Source: Bacillota bacterium (GTDB lineage Bacteria; Bacillota; Clostridia; Oscillospirales; JAKOTC01). Taken from it: DNA of 7,240 nt. The notes beneath the pieces were generated by a model that did no database searches, was not told where the DNA came from, and saw nothing but the letters and a program-made list of their open reading frames with translations. The stretch lies in contig JAKOTC010000210.1 of NCBI GenBank assembly GCA_029776465.1, positions 1 to 7,240 on the forward strand, read 5' to 3'. Made by a program: the position numbers and the translations under genes. Below, piece after piece: positions 6,649 through 7,240 of the stretch (the first letter of the stretch is position 1; every line of letters starts with the position of its first letter).

Positions 6649-7240
6649 ATGAATCAAGTAAATTTGGCCCGATGGGCAATTCGATATCAGAAAAATGCCT
6701 CGAATCCCTCGGACACCTATTGGCTGTGGCCGGGCAAGTATGTCAAAATGGATTATATCGATGACTGCATGACCTGGAAATACCTCGATTCCGTAAACGA
6801 ACCGGATATGAACAAGGTGGCTTCGGCCCTGCTGTGGGAGGAGCCGCGGGATATTCAAACCCTGGTTCTCCGCTTTAAACCCGTGGACGGATTCCTGCCT
6901 GACCCGAAGGAAATTCAGGTCTGCGCAAAGCATTCCCACACCCTGTGGGAGGACTGCCGCCGCTGGAAATTCGACACTTCCCCCCATTATTTTTCCCTGG
7001 AGAAAACCGAAACCGACCCGGATGGGCTTACCCTCTATTATTCCTCCCCGATTGATCAGATGTGCAAAATTTATGTAGTCTACAACGGGGAAGAAGAAAT
7101 CCGTCCGGAGATCGAAGCATACGGTTCGGCCATCTGGGCGAACACCATCACCGCCGACCTGGAGTGGACAAGCCCGAAGGCCGAAGAAGGCGAGCTGCGA
7201 ATTCAAAACGGCGAGATTCTGTCGGTGGAGCCGGTGGAGG
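6649..7240 (+). CDS. Unrecognised Trp-rich protein, 3' end beyond the window
   Basis: The reading frame is open from ATG 6649 to the window edge (197 codons, no stop), so the gene is 3'-truncated by the window, not broken. I do not recognise the family. The N-terminus MNQVNLARWAIRYQKN has no signal peptide or membrane helix, suggesting a cytoplasmic protein. It is rich in Trp, Tyr and Asp/Glu, with alternating hydrophobic stretches such as TLVLRF and KIYVVYNG that suggest a beta-sandwich. It could be the N-terminal part of a larger carbohydrate-active enzyme, a guess prompted by the importer next door. A weak ribosome site (GGGTGGGG, 6631-6638) sits 10 bp upstream. The strong promoter and forward orientation favour this frame over the antisense open frame at 6616-7206. 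Confidence 0.7.
   Translation, partial: MNQVNLARWAIRYQKNASNPSDTYWLWPGKYVKMDYIDDCMTWKYLDSVNEPDMNKVASALLWEEPRDIQTLVLRFKPVDGFLPDPKEIQVCAKHSHTLWEDCRRWKFDTSPHYFSLEKTETDPDGLTLYYSSPIDQMCKIYVVYNGEEEIRPEIEAYGSAIWANTITADLEWTSPKAEEGELRIQNGEILSVEPVE

Noticed and set aside
6616..7206. Minus-strand open frame of 196 codons.
   Set aside because: It lies antisense to the forward frame that has a near-consensus promoter, and its translation shows no recognisable motif or good ribosome site.

Overview
The window looks like chromosomal DNA from a low- to mid-GC Bacillota, most likely a Clostridia member. The reasons are strong AAAGGAGG-type ribosome binding sites, sigma-A promoters with TGn-extended -10 boxes, U-tailed intrinsic terminators, a lipoprotein solute-binding protein (typical of Gram-positives) and a YesM/LytS-type sensor kinase beside a sugar transporter. 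The genus cannot be fixed from this sequence. All genes are on the + strand, in three transcription units.

Unit 1 (about 36-2771) starts at an extended -10 promoter. Its ~125-nt leader can fold into a three-way junction and carries a perfect 8-nt anti-Shine-Dalgarno match. It encodes a short two-helix membrane histidine kinase of the His_kinase/YesM class with almost no extracellular part (198-1214). Next comes a full-length RbsA-like twin-cassette ABC protein in which nearly every catalytic motif is destroyed (1236-2747). A perfect hairpin terminator starts at its stop codon. No response regulator is in the window.

Unit 2 (about 2790-6548) is a complete CUT2 (ribose/galactose-type) sugar importer: an intact twin ATPase (2918-4435), a permease overlapping it by 8 bp (4428-5453), and, after an 80-bp gap holding a hairpin, a lipoprotein binding protein (5534-6481). 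A strong terminator follows. Upstream of its promoter is a 13-bp direct repeat with a 21-bp period, the geometry expected for two protomers of an AraC-type response regulator.

Unit 3 starts from a near-consensus promoter (6564-6592) and encodes an unrecognised Trp-rich protein that runs off the window end (6649 onward).

Working model (inference): the kinase has little of its own with which to sense an external ligand. The catalytically dead ABC protein made with it may be the sensory or coupling partner, reporting on the neighbouring transporter, with an unseen AraC-type regulator acting on the direct repeats. The pseudo-ABC/kinase pair and the structured leader are the most novel parts of the window.
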